Assembly (NCBI GenBank): GCA_011037195.1
Contig: JAAEAF010005012.1
Coordinates: forward strand, 20,403-84,402
Origin: Triatoma infestans
Taxonomy: Eukaryota; Arthropoda; Insecta; Hemiptera; Reduviidae
Reading direction: 5' to 3'
DNA: 64,000 bases
Position numbers and translations under genes: made by a program. Shown one piece after another: positions 32,714 through 44,775 of the stretch; position 1 is the stretch's first letter; every line of letters starts with the position of its first letter. A model generated the notes under the pieces. It was given only the letters and a program-made list of their open reading frames with translations. It did not search any database and was not told the origin of the DNA.

Positions 32714-33358
32714 TATAATGGATGTAACGGCAAGAGAGAGAACACAAGCCCGATCAAGAGAAAACAAACTCTGTCTGGTACTCTCTGACTTAAGCAGCCT
32801 AGAGTGGGGAGAACCTGTATATAAGCCCGTAAGAAATCTGGACATCTATCTATCTATCTATCAGATTCAACCATATACATCACATCGTGTCATAACTCTA
32901 CACTGACCCTTTATTCTATAAAATCATTACAAGTCCAGTGCAGTTTGTGTTGACTTATAGCCATATTATAACAGTGTCTTCATATCTCGTCTAATTAATC
33001 AATCCCAATTTCTCTCCTCATCAACTCCATTATATTGGGGATGATGTAACGGCAAGAGAGAGAACACAATCCCGACCGAGAGAAAACAAACTCTCTCTTG
33101 TATTCTCTCACTTAAGCAGGCTAGAGTGGGGAGAACCTGTATATAAGCCCGTAAGAGATCTAGACATCTATCTATCTATCAGATTCAACCATATACATCA
33201 CATCTACATCGCATCGGGTCATATTTCTATTCTCACCTTTTATTCTATAAAATCATTACAAGTCCAGTGCAGTTTGTGTAAACTTATATTATAACAGTGT
33301 CTTCAGATCTCGTCTAATTAATCTATCCTAATTTCTTTCCTCATCAACTTCATTATAT
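32714..33358 (+). repeat. LTR-like repeat, tandem pair
   Basis: Two units, 32714-33034 and 33044-33357, are near-identical: ATGTAACGGCAAGAGAGAGA, CTAGAGTGGGGAGAACCTGT, ATATAAGCCCGTAAGA (TATA-like), (CTAT)n, AAGTCCAGTGCAGTTTGTGT and TCATCAACTCCATTATA. The first unit begins TATAATGGATG, an approximate inverse of its own end. This looks like an LTR-LTR remnant or tandem solo LTRs. A related, diverged unit is at 39380-39706. Confidence 0.65.
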
Positions 33359-33364
33359 GAAGGA

Positions 33365-33880
33365 ATTAAGTTATTTAAAGGCGCCTTCCGAATCAGTCCT
33401 CTACAGAGCCTCTATGTAGAGTCGGAGATGCTTTCATCTCAGCTTAAAAGAGAACAGTTCACCCTGACCTTCATCGCCGGAATATGAGGAAAGCGGTTTC
33501 ATCCTTTAATTCCAGCCATACGCGAGAGCCCACATGAACAAGAGTTTCGCCATCAACGTTCGCGGACGCGACCACACGGGGTCCGAACTCTAGAGCTGTT
33601 AGAAGCAGAAGGAATTGAATTTGAGCCAGTGGAGAGCCAGTAGCTTTGTCCTCTCATCTCCCTGGTTATTTACCTTCCGCAAGAGTTCACATGGACATGG
33701 CAATATACAAAAAAGAAAGAAACACCATCCGTCTTCTTATAGACAAAACTTATTCTATAAAAATTTCCGAAAGATAGGCGATGGCGATGGCGTGGGTAGT
33801 AGCGCTGTGTACACGGAGGGGGTTACCCTCAGTTGGACACTTCTCCCTCCTCAGAATGTAACCGCATGCACAGCAGAGAT
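33365..33880 (+). pseudogene. LINE ORF2 fragment: RT-RNase H linker and start of RNase H
   Basis: Reads GAFRISPLQSLYVESEM-like sequence just after the LTR-like repeat, then a linker with HGVRTLELLEAEGIEFEPV, then DGVGSSAVYTEGVTLSWTLL and TAEMFA, the beginning of a LINE-type RNase H. Frameshifts occur near 33440, 33650 and 33770. It differs from the RNase H of 12238-13227. Confidence 0.7.
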
Positions 33881-33959
33881 GTTTGCAAACTTTAGTATTA
33901 TTATTATTATTTTTGTTTTCTTCTTCTTTAGTGGAATTGTATGAATAAATAAAGACTAA

Positions 33960-34142
33960 CCCGGGGGAGGGGGGTACAATAAAATAAATGTATTTTTGGT
34001 AATAACTTTACAGCAGCACGAGGAAGCAAAAATTATCAATTATCTTTACTTTTAGTTAGGATTTATTTATTTTTATCATTATTTTCTTTAAAAAAAAAGT
34101 CTAATTCAAAATAAGAACATAATTAAAATATATTTTTAATTG

Positions 34143-34181
<39 letters not shown>

Positions 34182-34432
34182 ACAGTAGCAACATTTGTTG
34201 TCATGAAACAATTAAATATAAAAATAGTTATTTTTTTTAAAAAAAGGAAGCTTTAAAACATTGCTCTTAAATGTGGAAGAATGTAGTTTTTGTTCCACAA
34301 ACCTAGAAAGAATACAAGCTCTAGAGTGGGGCAAGCAATGGTCCGGTGGGGGAAAGTAGTAGACAGAATTATACGAATTAAATATTAACAGTTTTTGACA
34401 ATGGTATATGTGTGCGTGTTTTATTTGTTTAG

Positions 34433-34472
<40 letters not shown>

Positions 34473-35290
34473 TTGTGTATATGTATGTGTTTGAAGATAT
34501 TCTTCCTCTTTTTCTCCATACTCTGTCCCGTAAATAACTGAGACAATGGATTCTACCGAAAGACTTAGCCCCAGGGTCACTTACCAGTAAGGGACATCTT
34601 TTGTTTTGTGTTTCCAGCTGTGCACAGTACTATAGTCCCTGGTGAATTTTTAATGGACTCGCAATTGCCTAGGCGAAGGCTAGACAGCCGTAGGGGTACA
34701 ATACAAAACCAGAGTATGGGGTTATGGGAAAGACAATCAGGGCATGCCGGAGGGTAGTTAGTGAATACGCCGTGTTAAAAAACAAGCAGTTATTCTCCCT
34801 GTTACTGTTTATTCTCTCTCTCTCTCTCTAAATATAACTCTCCTTTATATTTCTCCTTTATTTTAAAAAACATTGTTATCATTTATAACAATAGAAAAAG
34901 AATTTTAATAGAAAATAATAAATGCTGATCATGATTGAACATAAATTTTAAATGACACCATATGCCCCCCCAAAAAATGTAGCGGTAATAATGGGACAAA
35001 ATTGAAGTTAAATTAATGAATGGATTTTATCAGTTGCAGGCAATCAGTAAACAAACAATATATCGTCCGTATTGCAGTGCTTTTAGTTAAACACACAAAC
35101 CAATGGCCCAAACTTTACCAATTTATTCCTAATTACTGAAACAAAACAGGAAAAAGTTGATCAGTAATTTATTAAACTATTTTAAAAGTTTTACATTTAA
35201 ATTTTTCAACTAATTTGCATAATAAAATGAGTTTCTAATTGTAAACAATTTATATTAAAGTTTAATGAGATCTCAATGGACTTTCGGACG
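33960..35290. other. Microsatellite-rich interval
   Basis: (GT)n at about 34145-34180, an AT/GT compound run at about 34431-34472 and a CT run near 34814-34828. The minus-strand frame over this region is a translation of the microsatellites. Nothing else recognised. Confidence 0.5.
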
Positions 35291-35660
35291 GAGATCAACT
35301 ATAAACATACAAAACAAACTGACTTTATACAAAACATTGCTGAGACCTGTCTGGACCAATGGAGCTGAAGGGTAGGGATCCGCGAAACAATCCAACATCT
35401 AGAGAATCTAATCCTTTCAATCTAAAGTCCTCCGCCATATTGTCAGCGCTCCCTATTATGTCTGAAATTCAACTCTCCACAAAGACCTCAATATCCCTTT
35501 CGTTAACGAGCTAATCGATACACGCTACCTTAATTTCCACAATAACCTAGAGACTCATCCCACTCGCCACTGCACGAGCCCTATCGTCATCCACCCATCC
35601 TTCACAATCCTCCCCGTCGCTTGAAACATCGTTGGCCACACGACCTCCTAAATATCTAGC
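35291..35660 (+). pseudogene. Jockey-clade RT thumb fragment
   Basis: In changing frames: NKLTLYKTLLRPVWTNGAE, GSAKQSNI, FQSKVLRHIVSAPYYV, STLHKDLNIPFVNELI, and RRLKHRWPHDLL-like end. This is the same region as 10100-10450 of the Jockey copy. No A tail or TSD was resolved. Confidence 0.75.
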
Positions 35661-35720
35661 CCCCTTTTCATACTCTGAGAGTTACAGCATTGGTTGGCTA
35701 CTCTCAACATGCCTCTCTGA

Positions 35721-36640
35721 TTGTGGCGTTGAGTCCTAGGGGATTCAGTGCATCAAAGTCTGTGACACAAATTTCACATTTACATGATAATCTCAATTAA
35801 AATTATTTTAATTTTTTACAAACTATGATACTAAACAAAAATCACATAAAAAATATTTAACATGAATAAAGATTGGATGGTGCCGCACATATGAGTATGA
35901 TCAAGATTATCAAATGATGAGGATGGTTCAACGGTATTTGGCACAACACATTTTTGGATTATCGCTACTATTTACCACTATTTTACTGACAGCAGTAGTC
36001 TTACTTCTTTCCTTCTGAATCTTCGCAAGTTTTTAAGGAGCGACAACAGTATCACAATACTAGAATTCGTTTGTAGCAAAGTATATTCGTGACCTTGCCA
36101 AATATAATCTGAAAGCAAAAATAAACTTTAGTCACTCCGAGAGCATAAGACGTATAGTTTTACTTGTGTACTTATCTTCATGTGCAAAGTAGGCCCCAAA
36201 ATCTCTGTCGCAAGGAGCTGGAACTCCTTATAAGGTGCTAAATCGTGCCTTCCAAACCTTCTCGTCTGAAATTTTAACTTAAACATATACCAACTGAGTT
36301 ACCTTTACACAAATAAGATTTGAATTGCTGCGAATGAGTATTCAAGTTTATCTACATTGTCAAACCTATCATCACCATTATAACTTTCGCAGGACTACCT
36401 CCACATATTGCTGGTGTAATGACATAGCAATGTCAAAGCCTTCACAAAATATAACAAAAGGAAAGAATAATTTATAACTAGTGGCCCCACAGCCGGCCGC
36501 TGCCTTTTCAATACAAAGGTATCAAAGACAAGCACCGATAAAGCCCTGTCTATTGAACAGAAGCCACCTGGTCTTTGAAAGTCGCCGATGGGCGACCAAA
36601 TCTGGCCACTGACCTGAATCACTGGTCGCCGACCTAACCA
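35721..36640. other. Interval with GGTCGC-rich patch
   Basis: At 36580-36660 the motif GGTCGC/GCGACC recurs five or more times (for example GTCGCCGATGGGCGACC, AAGGTCGCACAAGGTCGCAC). No gene recognised. Confidence 0.4.
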
Positions 36641-36654
36641 AGGTCGCACAAGGT

Positions 36655-37130
36655 CGCACGCTACTAGAGATGTCTTAGTGTGAGAACTTACTTACACACT
36701 GGACAGTGTGTGAGTAAGACTAATATAAACTTCGCCCCACTGGAAGAGGGGATCATTATATCATCATCATTATACCAGTAGCCACATCATTATATCAGTA
36801 TCATTTTACAGCAGCAGTTATACTTGAGTTCCGAGCGCGTCCCTATTCAAGGTTTTACTTATAATTATTTTCATAGTTGTGATTATTAGTTTATTTATTA
36901 TAATCATTTTAAATTATTTGTTATTTAACTCTTAAAATTATTTATTTACTTTATCAAATCATATTAATTGTAGTTACCATTAGGCTCATTCAAATTATTG
37001 TTAAAATATATTCTATTTTTATAAATTCAGTGTTAGTAATTCTCTAAACTAACTTCCACCAAATAAATCCCTGTTCAAGACATCTAACTTCATACCTCAG
37101 GAATCACGACAATTGATTCCACTGCCCTGG
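36655..37130 (+). repeat. Possible LTR-like segment with strong hairpin
   Basis: Starts near TGTCTTAGTGTGAG and contains a 15-bp stem hairpin (36687-36718), short direct repeats of TCATTATATCA and a long AT-rich downstream part. A similar TGTCTTAGTGTG phrase occurs near 5254. Boundaries and class are uncertain. Confidence 0.3.
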
Positions 37131-38560
37131 TATGGTATATAGAACACCAATAGTTCATAAAGAAAGAAGTAGAGATTACCGCTTTAATGTTGCTATATTA
37201 TGTTTGAGGAAGACTTATGGATACCTTCCATTGTTCATATAGTTTCTGTAACAAAGTAGCGCTACCTATTGTAATATACGTCTAGTAATTAAGCCAACAA
37301 CTATCCTATCAAAAAGTCTATTGCAATATGGGCGAACTTGGATTATACAAACACTAACGCTACAAAACTACCCAGTGTTTCGTGTTTTTTGTCTGCATTT
37401 CTTGTTTTGAAACAAGTATAGTTCTGAAACTCTACTTGAGAAATTTCAAGCAATTATAGGTTTTGTGTAAAATAATTGAAATTAACATCCTAAAGTAATT
37501 TTTATGGAAAATTTTAAATATTCTTTTCAATTTCATAGTTGTCGGTTTTAGAGGTTTTATAAAATTAATCATAAATATCCTAAAGTAATAAAACAAATCA
37601 ATGTAGAAATATAGGTATATATATATATATTAAAAAGAAGTAATTCTCAAATAATTTAATTTTATCCTCGCTTTCATTTTCATGATTTATTTATTTTTTA
37701 TTCTTACAGAAGTGTTGTTAATTGGAAGGTAAAAAAAAAAAAGATGATGGCCAACTTCGATCCAATAAAAAATAATAATAGTAATAATAAAAAGGAAGAA
37801 TCTTAATAAAACTCATTACGGCCTTAACAAGGTGATGGAAGTCTTTGAGTAAAGGAAACCTTCGTTTAGTTTTCTTTTGATTTATTTCATTTAATTAAAT
37901 TCCGCTGAAGGGATGTCCGGTTATAAACTCCATCATCCTTTTCCGTTACTCCTCTCCCTTATATTTCCTTCCTTTGACCCTGGACAAATTCTACTGTAAC
38001 TGGAACGTTTCTTAAGGGAAAAGAAACGTAATACCCTGTACAAGAAGTTGAAGAAGAAGAAGAAGAAGAAAAAGGAAGAAGGGATTGTTGCCCCTATTTA
38101 TTGTTTTATTCCCTACAATCTTTTATTCTGAACAATTGTATATATACCTCTCCGCTTCCTTTGATCTAGCAAATATTTTCTAATGAATGTAGATTGAAAG
38201 TTTAAATTATATGTCATGTTTATAAAAACGCTTTTCTCATAATGTTCAAAAAAAATATAAAAGATACATTTAATATTAAATCTTTCACACTTATATACAT
38301 TGGTATTTAGAACAATTGGAGCGACCTATATAGCTTGCCACTTAAGAGATATTTTAAACAATTTTCATTTTAGTATCCCTTGTCTGGATATTATTTAATT
38401 AAAATGCAAGATTTATTAAATTAATGGCAAATTAAATGCACTATCCTTCTTTAGTTTAAATATAATGGAGAACCACTTTAAATTTGAAGCAAGTTGTAAA
38501 TTATATACTATCAGTAAGATCAAAAAAAAAAAAAAGAAATAATGTGAGAAAGAAATGAGA
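37131..38560. other. AT-rich interval, nothing recognised
   Basis: Includes a GAA-rich run near 38048-38080 and an AT run near 37618-37630. No gene recognised. Confidence 0.45.
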
Positions 38561-38578
38561 ACTTTATTATGGTTCCGA

Positions 38579-38830
38579 GGGAAGGGAATAGCTATGTGGT
38601 TAGCGTACTGGACTCCTACGCGGAGGATCCGGGTTCGAGTCCACCTGTATTATTAACTACCCTAAGATTTTTTCTTCATAGGAGCCTCTACAACTCACTG
38701 TCCGATGAAGGACAGTGTTGCCTGTAACGAGAGAACACTGTACGGAGGCCGGCAGTGCACTGAGAAGGCTGTGGGCGCCAATGATCATAGATGTTGACGC
38801 GCTTTAAATTAAAACAAAAAAAAATGTAAT
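38579..38830 (+). mobile_element. tRNA-headed SINE, tail type A
   Basis: GGGAAGGGAATAGCTATGTGG (A box changed), GGGTTCGAGTCC (B box), the shared body, and tail GGGCGCCAATGATCATAGAT, GACGCG.CTTTAAATT plus A run. The left flank TATGGTTCCG resembles AATGGTACCG just after the tail, a possible decayed TSD. Confidence 0.85.
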
Positions 38831-38844
38831 GGTACCGCAAAGAT

Positions 38845-39706
38845 ACTTTAGGATATTTATGGTTACTTTTATACCACAACAGAGAGAAGAAAGGCCCTCT
38901 CTGGTTAACAGAGATTACTCTCTGACTTAGGCAGAATTACTTCTTTTTAATATATATAACCTATATTTCTACATTGATTTGTTTTTATTACTTTAGGATA
39001 TTTATGGTTAATTTTATACCACAGTCGAGAGAAAGAAGGCCCTCTCTGGTTAACAGAGACTACTCTCTGACTTAGGCAGGCTAGAGTGAGACAGAAGAGG
39101 CAGAGAATTAGAGGCTAGAGACTTAGACAGAATTACTTTCTTTTTAATATATATACCTATATTTCTACATTGATTTGTTTTATTACTTTAGGATATTTAT
39201 GGTTAATTTTATACCACAGTAGAGAGAAAGAAGGCCCTCTCTGGTTAACAGAGACTACTCTCTGACTTAGGCAGGCTAGAGTGAGACAGAAGAGGCAGAG
39301 ACTTAGAGGCTAGAGACTTAGGCAGAATTACTTTCTTTTTAATATATATACCTATATTTCTACATTGATTTGTTTTATTACTTTAGGATATTTATGGTTA
39401 ATGTTATACCACAGTAGAGAGAAAGAAGGCCTCTGGTTAACAGAGACTACTCTCTGACTTAGGCAGGCTAGAGTGGGAGAAACCTGTGTATATAAGCCAG
39501 TGGGAATCTATCTAGAGGATATGTATCAGATACAACCATACAACGGTACATCTCATCGTGTCATATATCTTTACTTACACCATTCATTCTATCATTTTCA
39601 TTATAAAGTCCAGTGCAGTAGTGTAAACTTAGCTACATTATATTAGTGTCTTCATATCTCGTTCATTTAAACAATACTAATTTCTCTCTTCAACAACTCC
39701 ATTATA
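38845..39706 (+). repeat. Tandem array (about 195-bp unit) ending in an LTR-like repeat
   Basis: Units start with ACTTTAGGATATTTATGG at 38845, 38990, 39185 and 39380; the first is short (145 bp), the next two are 195 bp. Each has AGAGAGAAAGAAGGCC, GGTTAACAGAGACTACTCTC and TGACTTAGGCAG. The last unit runs on into the LTR-like body with GTATATAAGCC, AAGTCCAGTGCAG and AACTCCATTATA, homologous to 32714-33358. The repeated unit corresponds to the upstream part of that LTR-like repeat. Confidence 0.8.
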
Positions 39707-40031
39707 AAAAAATTATGGTTCCGAAATTATTAAACTGAAAAAAAATAAAATAAACAATCAAGTGGCAATTTTGATGGATGCAACAAAAAGCTTGATGTTG
39801 AAAATTCTATGAAGTACCAAAAAAATAAAATAATTACATCAAGTTTTTCAGCATCATGTAATTTTTTATTTTTTTTATTTTTGCGATGTTTTGTTATTTA
39901 CCTATACAAAAATTATTGATGGAAAATAAGAGTGATATTTTCGCAAAACGAAACTAATATGTTTCTGATTGTAGGAAAGATGTTTTAACTTTTATTTTCT
40001 GTTACGGCTGCTGTAAATGGAAGAATTTTAT

Positions 40032-40270
40032 TAATTTAAGGCGCGTCAACATCTATGGTCATTGGTGGCCGAAGCCTTCTCAGTGCACTGCCGGCCTCTG
40101 GTCAGTGTTCTTTCGTTACAGACAACATTATCCATCACCAGACATTGAGCTATAGAAGCTCCTAAAGAAAGAAAAAAATAAAAAAAATCTAAAAGCAGCA
40201 CAGCTGGACTCGAACCTGCCTCCTCCGCGTAGAAGTCCCAGTGCGATAACCACTGAGCTAACTCCTTCGC
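40032..40270 (-). mobile_element. tRNA-headed SINE, tail type A
   Basis: Reverse orientation: tail GGCGCGTCAACATCTATGGTC first, body GCACTGCCGGCCTC, then B box GGACTCGAACC and A box TGAGCTAA. GGAAG(A/T)ATT on both sides (about 40018 and 40273) may be its TSD. Confidence 0.85.
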
Positions 40271-40271
40271 T

Positions 40272-40480
40272 AGGAAGTATTGAAATTGTATCAAACTTTT
40301 CGATATCAATTTTTTCATCGGAAACATAGATTTTGAGGGAGGTTCCTTTTGTCCAAAAAATTTCGTTTATGGTTTCCATCAAAAGATTTCAGTTTTTTGT
40401 AATATAACTCTTATCTAATATAATATAACAAAATTTGGTGCCAAAATTCCGTTTTGGAAGAAAATCAGTTTACCGGAATT
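40272..40480 (-). repeat. Family M repeat, partial copy
   Basis: Matches the microsatellite-proximal end of family M in reverse: TATCAATTTTTTCATCGGAA followed by TTTTGAGG and GTCCAAAAAA. Confidence 0.5.
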
Positions 40481-40894
40481 GCTATTTTACAGAACAGTTT
40501 TTTGGGACATATACAGAGACCTATCACTATTGTTTGAAACTTTTTTTCTCTAAAAATTGGGTTTTAGAGAGATTGGTGGGTGGGGGTGCTTGCTGGAAGG
40601 TCAAGCACATTTAAAAAATAATATAGACTAAAGATTTGGTAAAATTTATGTTGAAGTATGAAAATTTGTAGTAATAGAAATTATATGAAGTGTTATATAA
40701 CATATTATTTTTATGTATAATAAAACCATTCAGTAGGCCACATGGAATTGTCTAAAACAATAAATGAAGAACATTGAAGTAAACACGGTGTAGAACATTG
40801 AACACCGTGATTTATAGTTGTTTTATTTTAGACTTTATTTTGGATCAATTAATGAAAACTTTGCATTGGCTGATGAAGTATTTGGCAAAGAGAA

Positions 40895-43078
40895 GAAAAA
40901 TCTGGTGTGAAAACACTCACACAACTTTCTCTTACTCCAGTTCTCAAAATTGAAATTGACCAAATTTTTATAGTTAGCGTACCACATTTAATGAAATTCG
41001 TTAGAGTTCGTTGAAATTCGTCGAAAACTGAAAAAAACCTGTTCAGCATAAACGCACTTCCGGTTTACTAATTTTCTTGAAACTCGGAATTTTGGCCAAC
41101 TATTGATTTCTAATTAATTTTGTTTGGATGATAGAATTGTATAAAATCAACTACGATAGTACTTTAGAGAAAAAAACATAACCCCACCCCTCTTCCACAA
41201 GCCATCTTAAATTACATTATTAGGAGAAATGTTTCAAATAAAAGTTGTAGCTCTTTATATATATATATATAGTTCACATTCCTAATTTTAAGAAAATCGT
41301 TAAATCCATTTTCGAGAAAATACCAGTAAGCTGAAAAATACATTTCAGTAAAAACGCATTTCCGATCATCCGATTTTTTTTTTTCAAACTTGGAATTTCA
41401 ACAACATATTTAATTATAATTAAAAAAAAAAATTAATAAAATTAATAATTAATACAAAAACTTCCCTTAAATGAATTTTCCCAGAGAAATGTTTCTAATA
41501 AAAGTTGAATCTCTTTACATGTGGAGCGTGCGTAAAGAGAATAAATGAAATAAAATTTTAATAATAGTATGTAACTGTATAAAATAAACATGAGTTCTCT
41601 CTCGCTATCACTACCACGAAGCATCTTATTATGTTTCTCTCTTGTCAATGTGTGTGATTTCTGTCTCTGGCTCGCCCGCATTTTGAACTTATAATGTTTT
41701 CTCGTAACAAAGACTTATTCCTCAACATACAGTTAGTTGCTCCGCTGCTTTGTTAGTGTACACAGTAGTGAGTTGAAAATTGATTTGAAATTCTGTGTGG
41801 CCACACCTTGAAATTTACTTAACTTTTTTTTTTGTACGCTTGTGTACCATTACCTTTATCAACCATTGTGGAAATTGCGGACCACCATCCTCTTCAATCT
41901 TTTGTAAAGAATCATCATCTTCATTATCATCAAGAAGAGCATCATTTTTCTATCCACCATTATCTGTACCAGAGCGGATGTACGTGAGTGTAGGCGACAA
42001 CGGCACAGTTCCAGCAGCATCTTCATCAACGAATTCCAGGCGAGAGAGAAATATAATAGGAAATCACTAATAAATGCAAATATATTGTTCAGCCTTTACA
42101 TTATATAATCTCTTGTAATTCTGTTCACCTTGTCTTTATTTTTATTGTATTAAATACAGTCCAGTTTGAAATAACTAGTGTACCTTTTTTTCATTTTATT
42201 TTTTGACGGTACAATAGTAATAGAGGAATAACCAATCTATCTATTGGCCGTACCATTTGGTCCTCCTTAGCCGAATTAAATTCAAATTAAATACCATTTT
42301 TTGGTCCTTCTCTGCCGAATTAAATTAAAATTAAATATCATTCCTGGTCCTATTTGGACGAATTGAGTTAAAATTAAATCTCATTTATTTGGTTCTCTGA
42401 ATTAATAAAAGATTTACGTACGTTATTTTGTATTATTCCTGAAGAATATTTGCATTTATTTTGTACAGTTTATTTAAATAATAATAATAATAATTTATCA
42501 ACAGTATATCTTTACAACTTGTTAGAATTTAATATATAAGCTGAGCAAATAGAATTTCTAATACATCTACGCAAATGTGATATATTCTCTTCTGTTGTCA
42601 GTAAAAAATTAATTTAATGTATTTAGATTATTTCTTTAAGAATATTTTAGTTTATTTTGTTGATTTACAAAGTTAATTATTTAATTATTTTCAGCCTTCC
42701 AGATGATCCGAGAAATAGTAACAATTGGCCAACAAGAAGACTACTGATAACTAAAGAAAATATGTCATCTTTTAAAAAAATTCATAAATAACATAGATAT
42801 GGACATATTCTAACTTAATTTAAGAAGCATTTTATTTAGCATATTGTACAATCATGTGATACATGTAACGTTATACTTTAAATAAATTCCCATCCAATAG
42901 GGTTACTGTTGGTTGGAAAAAACACACACACACACACACACACAGATAGAGAGACCATTTTCTAAAACCACTTTTTTGGACTCAGGGAACCTCAAAACGG
43001 ATATTTCCGGTGAAAACTTGATATAGAAAATTTGACACGATTACAATAATTTCTATTACTAGGAGTAAGAGAAAGTAA
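40895..43078 (+). repeat. Family M repeat interrupted by an LTR-like insertion
   Basis: Left part 40895 to about 41525 starts ATCTGGTGTGAAAACACTCAC, ACTTTCTCTTACTCC and includes one and a half core units. Right part from about 42920 has the CA run, GACTCAGGGAACCTCAAAAC and the terminal GGAGTAAGAGAAAGT. The segment between is foreign to the family. Confidence 0.7.
41526..42910. repeat. Insertion in family M, LTR-like, possibly BEL/Pao leader
   Basis: Contains several AATAAA signals, and three imperfect ~45-bp tandem units at about 42257-42385 sharing TGGTCC...CGAATTAAATTAAA. Repeated GGTCC leaders of this kind are, to my recollection, common after BEL/Pao 5' LTRs, but no coding part is present. 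A 91-codon frame at 41795-42070 has no family features. Confidence 0.3.
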
Positions 43079-44511
43079 CAAGAGAAAATTATTGTGGATA
43101 GTTTAAATTATCTATTCTTAAACTGAAATTATTTTATAAGAAACCAATGAAATTTAATCATTTTATAATCTTTTAAATTTAATATAGGTAATAAATTTTA
43201 AAGTTATATTAACGAAGGATCTTACACTACGTCATATCGAAATTTTTTTTTTTTTACTTAATCCATTTAAATTAATGGTTTGAATATTATTATCGTTGAA
43301 AAATATAATAAATTTAATATTTAATTATTCTTAATGATAGACCTAATAACAACACTTCTACGTTTTCATTAATTTAATCTCAATACATTTATCTAAAAGT
43401 AGTTAAATGAGTGAAAGAGATTATGAGATTTTTGAGGAAAGAGTAGAAAGAGTTATGTTAAAAGGGGGGTAGGGTAAATCACGTGCCAGAATGAGCCGGC
43501 CAGGTTTCTCTCTTATCTGATAACATTTTCAACTCTCCATTAATTTTCTAATAAGAATTTTCATTCTATCAAAGGTTATCTTAATTTTAGAATGTTTGGT
43601 GAGGAAGTAAGATATTTGGTTGGATAACTATATTATAAAGAATTATAAAATTTTGTAATATACATGATATTATAATAAAATGCCTCTCTCAGGCTTGCTA
43701 GTAGCTGAAAGAATTACTTGCCAGTAATAATTATCATTTTTATCGGACACATATATTTATAAAGTATTCTCTCTTAGATATTAAATATTACTTTTCTATT
43801 AATTATTGCTTCATTTATAACAGAAAAATATTAATCAAATATAATAGGATGATGATAGTAAATGATGATCTTGAAATGAGCAACCGCTATTTGGCACTAT
43901 TATTAGATATTGAGTTGGAGGAAATGTGTATGAGAGATATGAATGGCCGAGCTCACTTGCTGTAATGATGTTTCCGTAAACCATAGCGTTGATTTTTGTG
44001 TGTTGACTCATCTTCTAATTGGATCGATTTGATTAGCTAGTTAGACTAACTTGAAATGAACTCTCTGGCCTTGTAAAAGTGGTTTTGATAGAGACTGAAA
44101 CTTTTCGAGTGAACATAGATGATTATTTCTTGGAACCTGTCGCTTTGATGTAACTCCTTAAGAGTTGTTATCTCTTGATATATATCTTTATCAAGACACT
44201 TCGATAATTATTAATAGGCTCTTTGAATGGCGAATGTTGTCGACTGTTTCCCGACGTCTTGACTGTTTATTAAATTTCCTCGAAATGTTGAATGTAAACT
44301 CTTGAGAGTTGATGTAGATCGATGAAGCCCTGGAATTGCTGGAATTTATAGACGATTTTTTTTTATCTATTATAAATTGCACGTGGATATTGAGAATGGA
44401 GGTTCACAAATATGCAGTAAATAATAAAAATAAATCAAACGTAGTTAAACAGTACTGAATATTCAAGTAATTCGGATTATTTCAATAAAATTTTTGTTCA
44501 AGTGTATTATT
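43079..44511. other. AT-rich interval, nothing recognised
   Basis: No gene or bounded repeat recognised. Confidence 0.45.
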
Positions 44512-44775
44512 ATTAAGTCATGGATGCCTATCGGCGTAGGGCCTAAGCCTATGTGGCTTTTATCCCCCCCCCCCAAATTCAGCGCCTTAATTAATCTCCC
44601 CCGGGTAGTTTGGCGGCCTGTCTACAATATCCATTAGCTCCATCCCTCCCAGCCATTCCCGCGAGAGTGAGGCCTTTCCAAATACACGAAACCTAGTACC
44701 AGCAAAACGCGGACACTGACATAAGCAGTGATACACCGTTTCTCAAACTCCATCATCACAATTCCTTCTCAGGGA
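44512..44775 (-). pseudogene. LINE ORF2 C-terminal fragment with TAA-type tail
   Basis: Minus strand: ETVYHCLCQCPRFAGTRFRV, FGKASLSREWLGGMELMDIV, stop, then a short GC-rich 3' UTR and a TTAATAATAATA tail at 44520-44508. The HCLCQCP block is the terminal finger of RNase H-bearing LINEs. A TAA-repeat tail is typical of I-clade elements. Confidence 0.65.

Noticed and set aside
34212..34580. 122-codon minus-strand frame
   Set aside because: Its centre is a translation of AT and GT microsatellites (TH and YI runs).
38845..39460. Regularly spaced repeats as a possible CRISPR array
   Set aside because: Units of about 195 bp are nearly identical along their length with no short-repeat/unique-spacer pattern, and the setting is eukaryotic.
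41795..42070. 91-codon plus-strand frame, serine rich
   Set aside because: Lies in an LTR-like non-coding insertion and has no family features.
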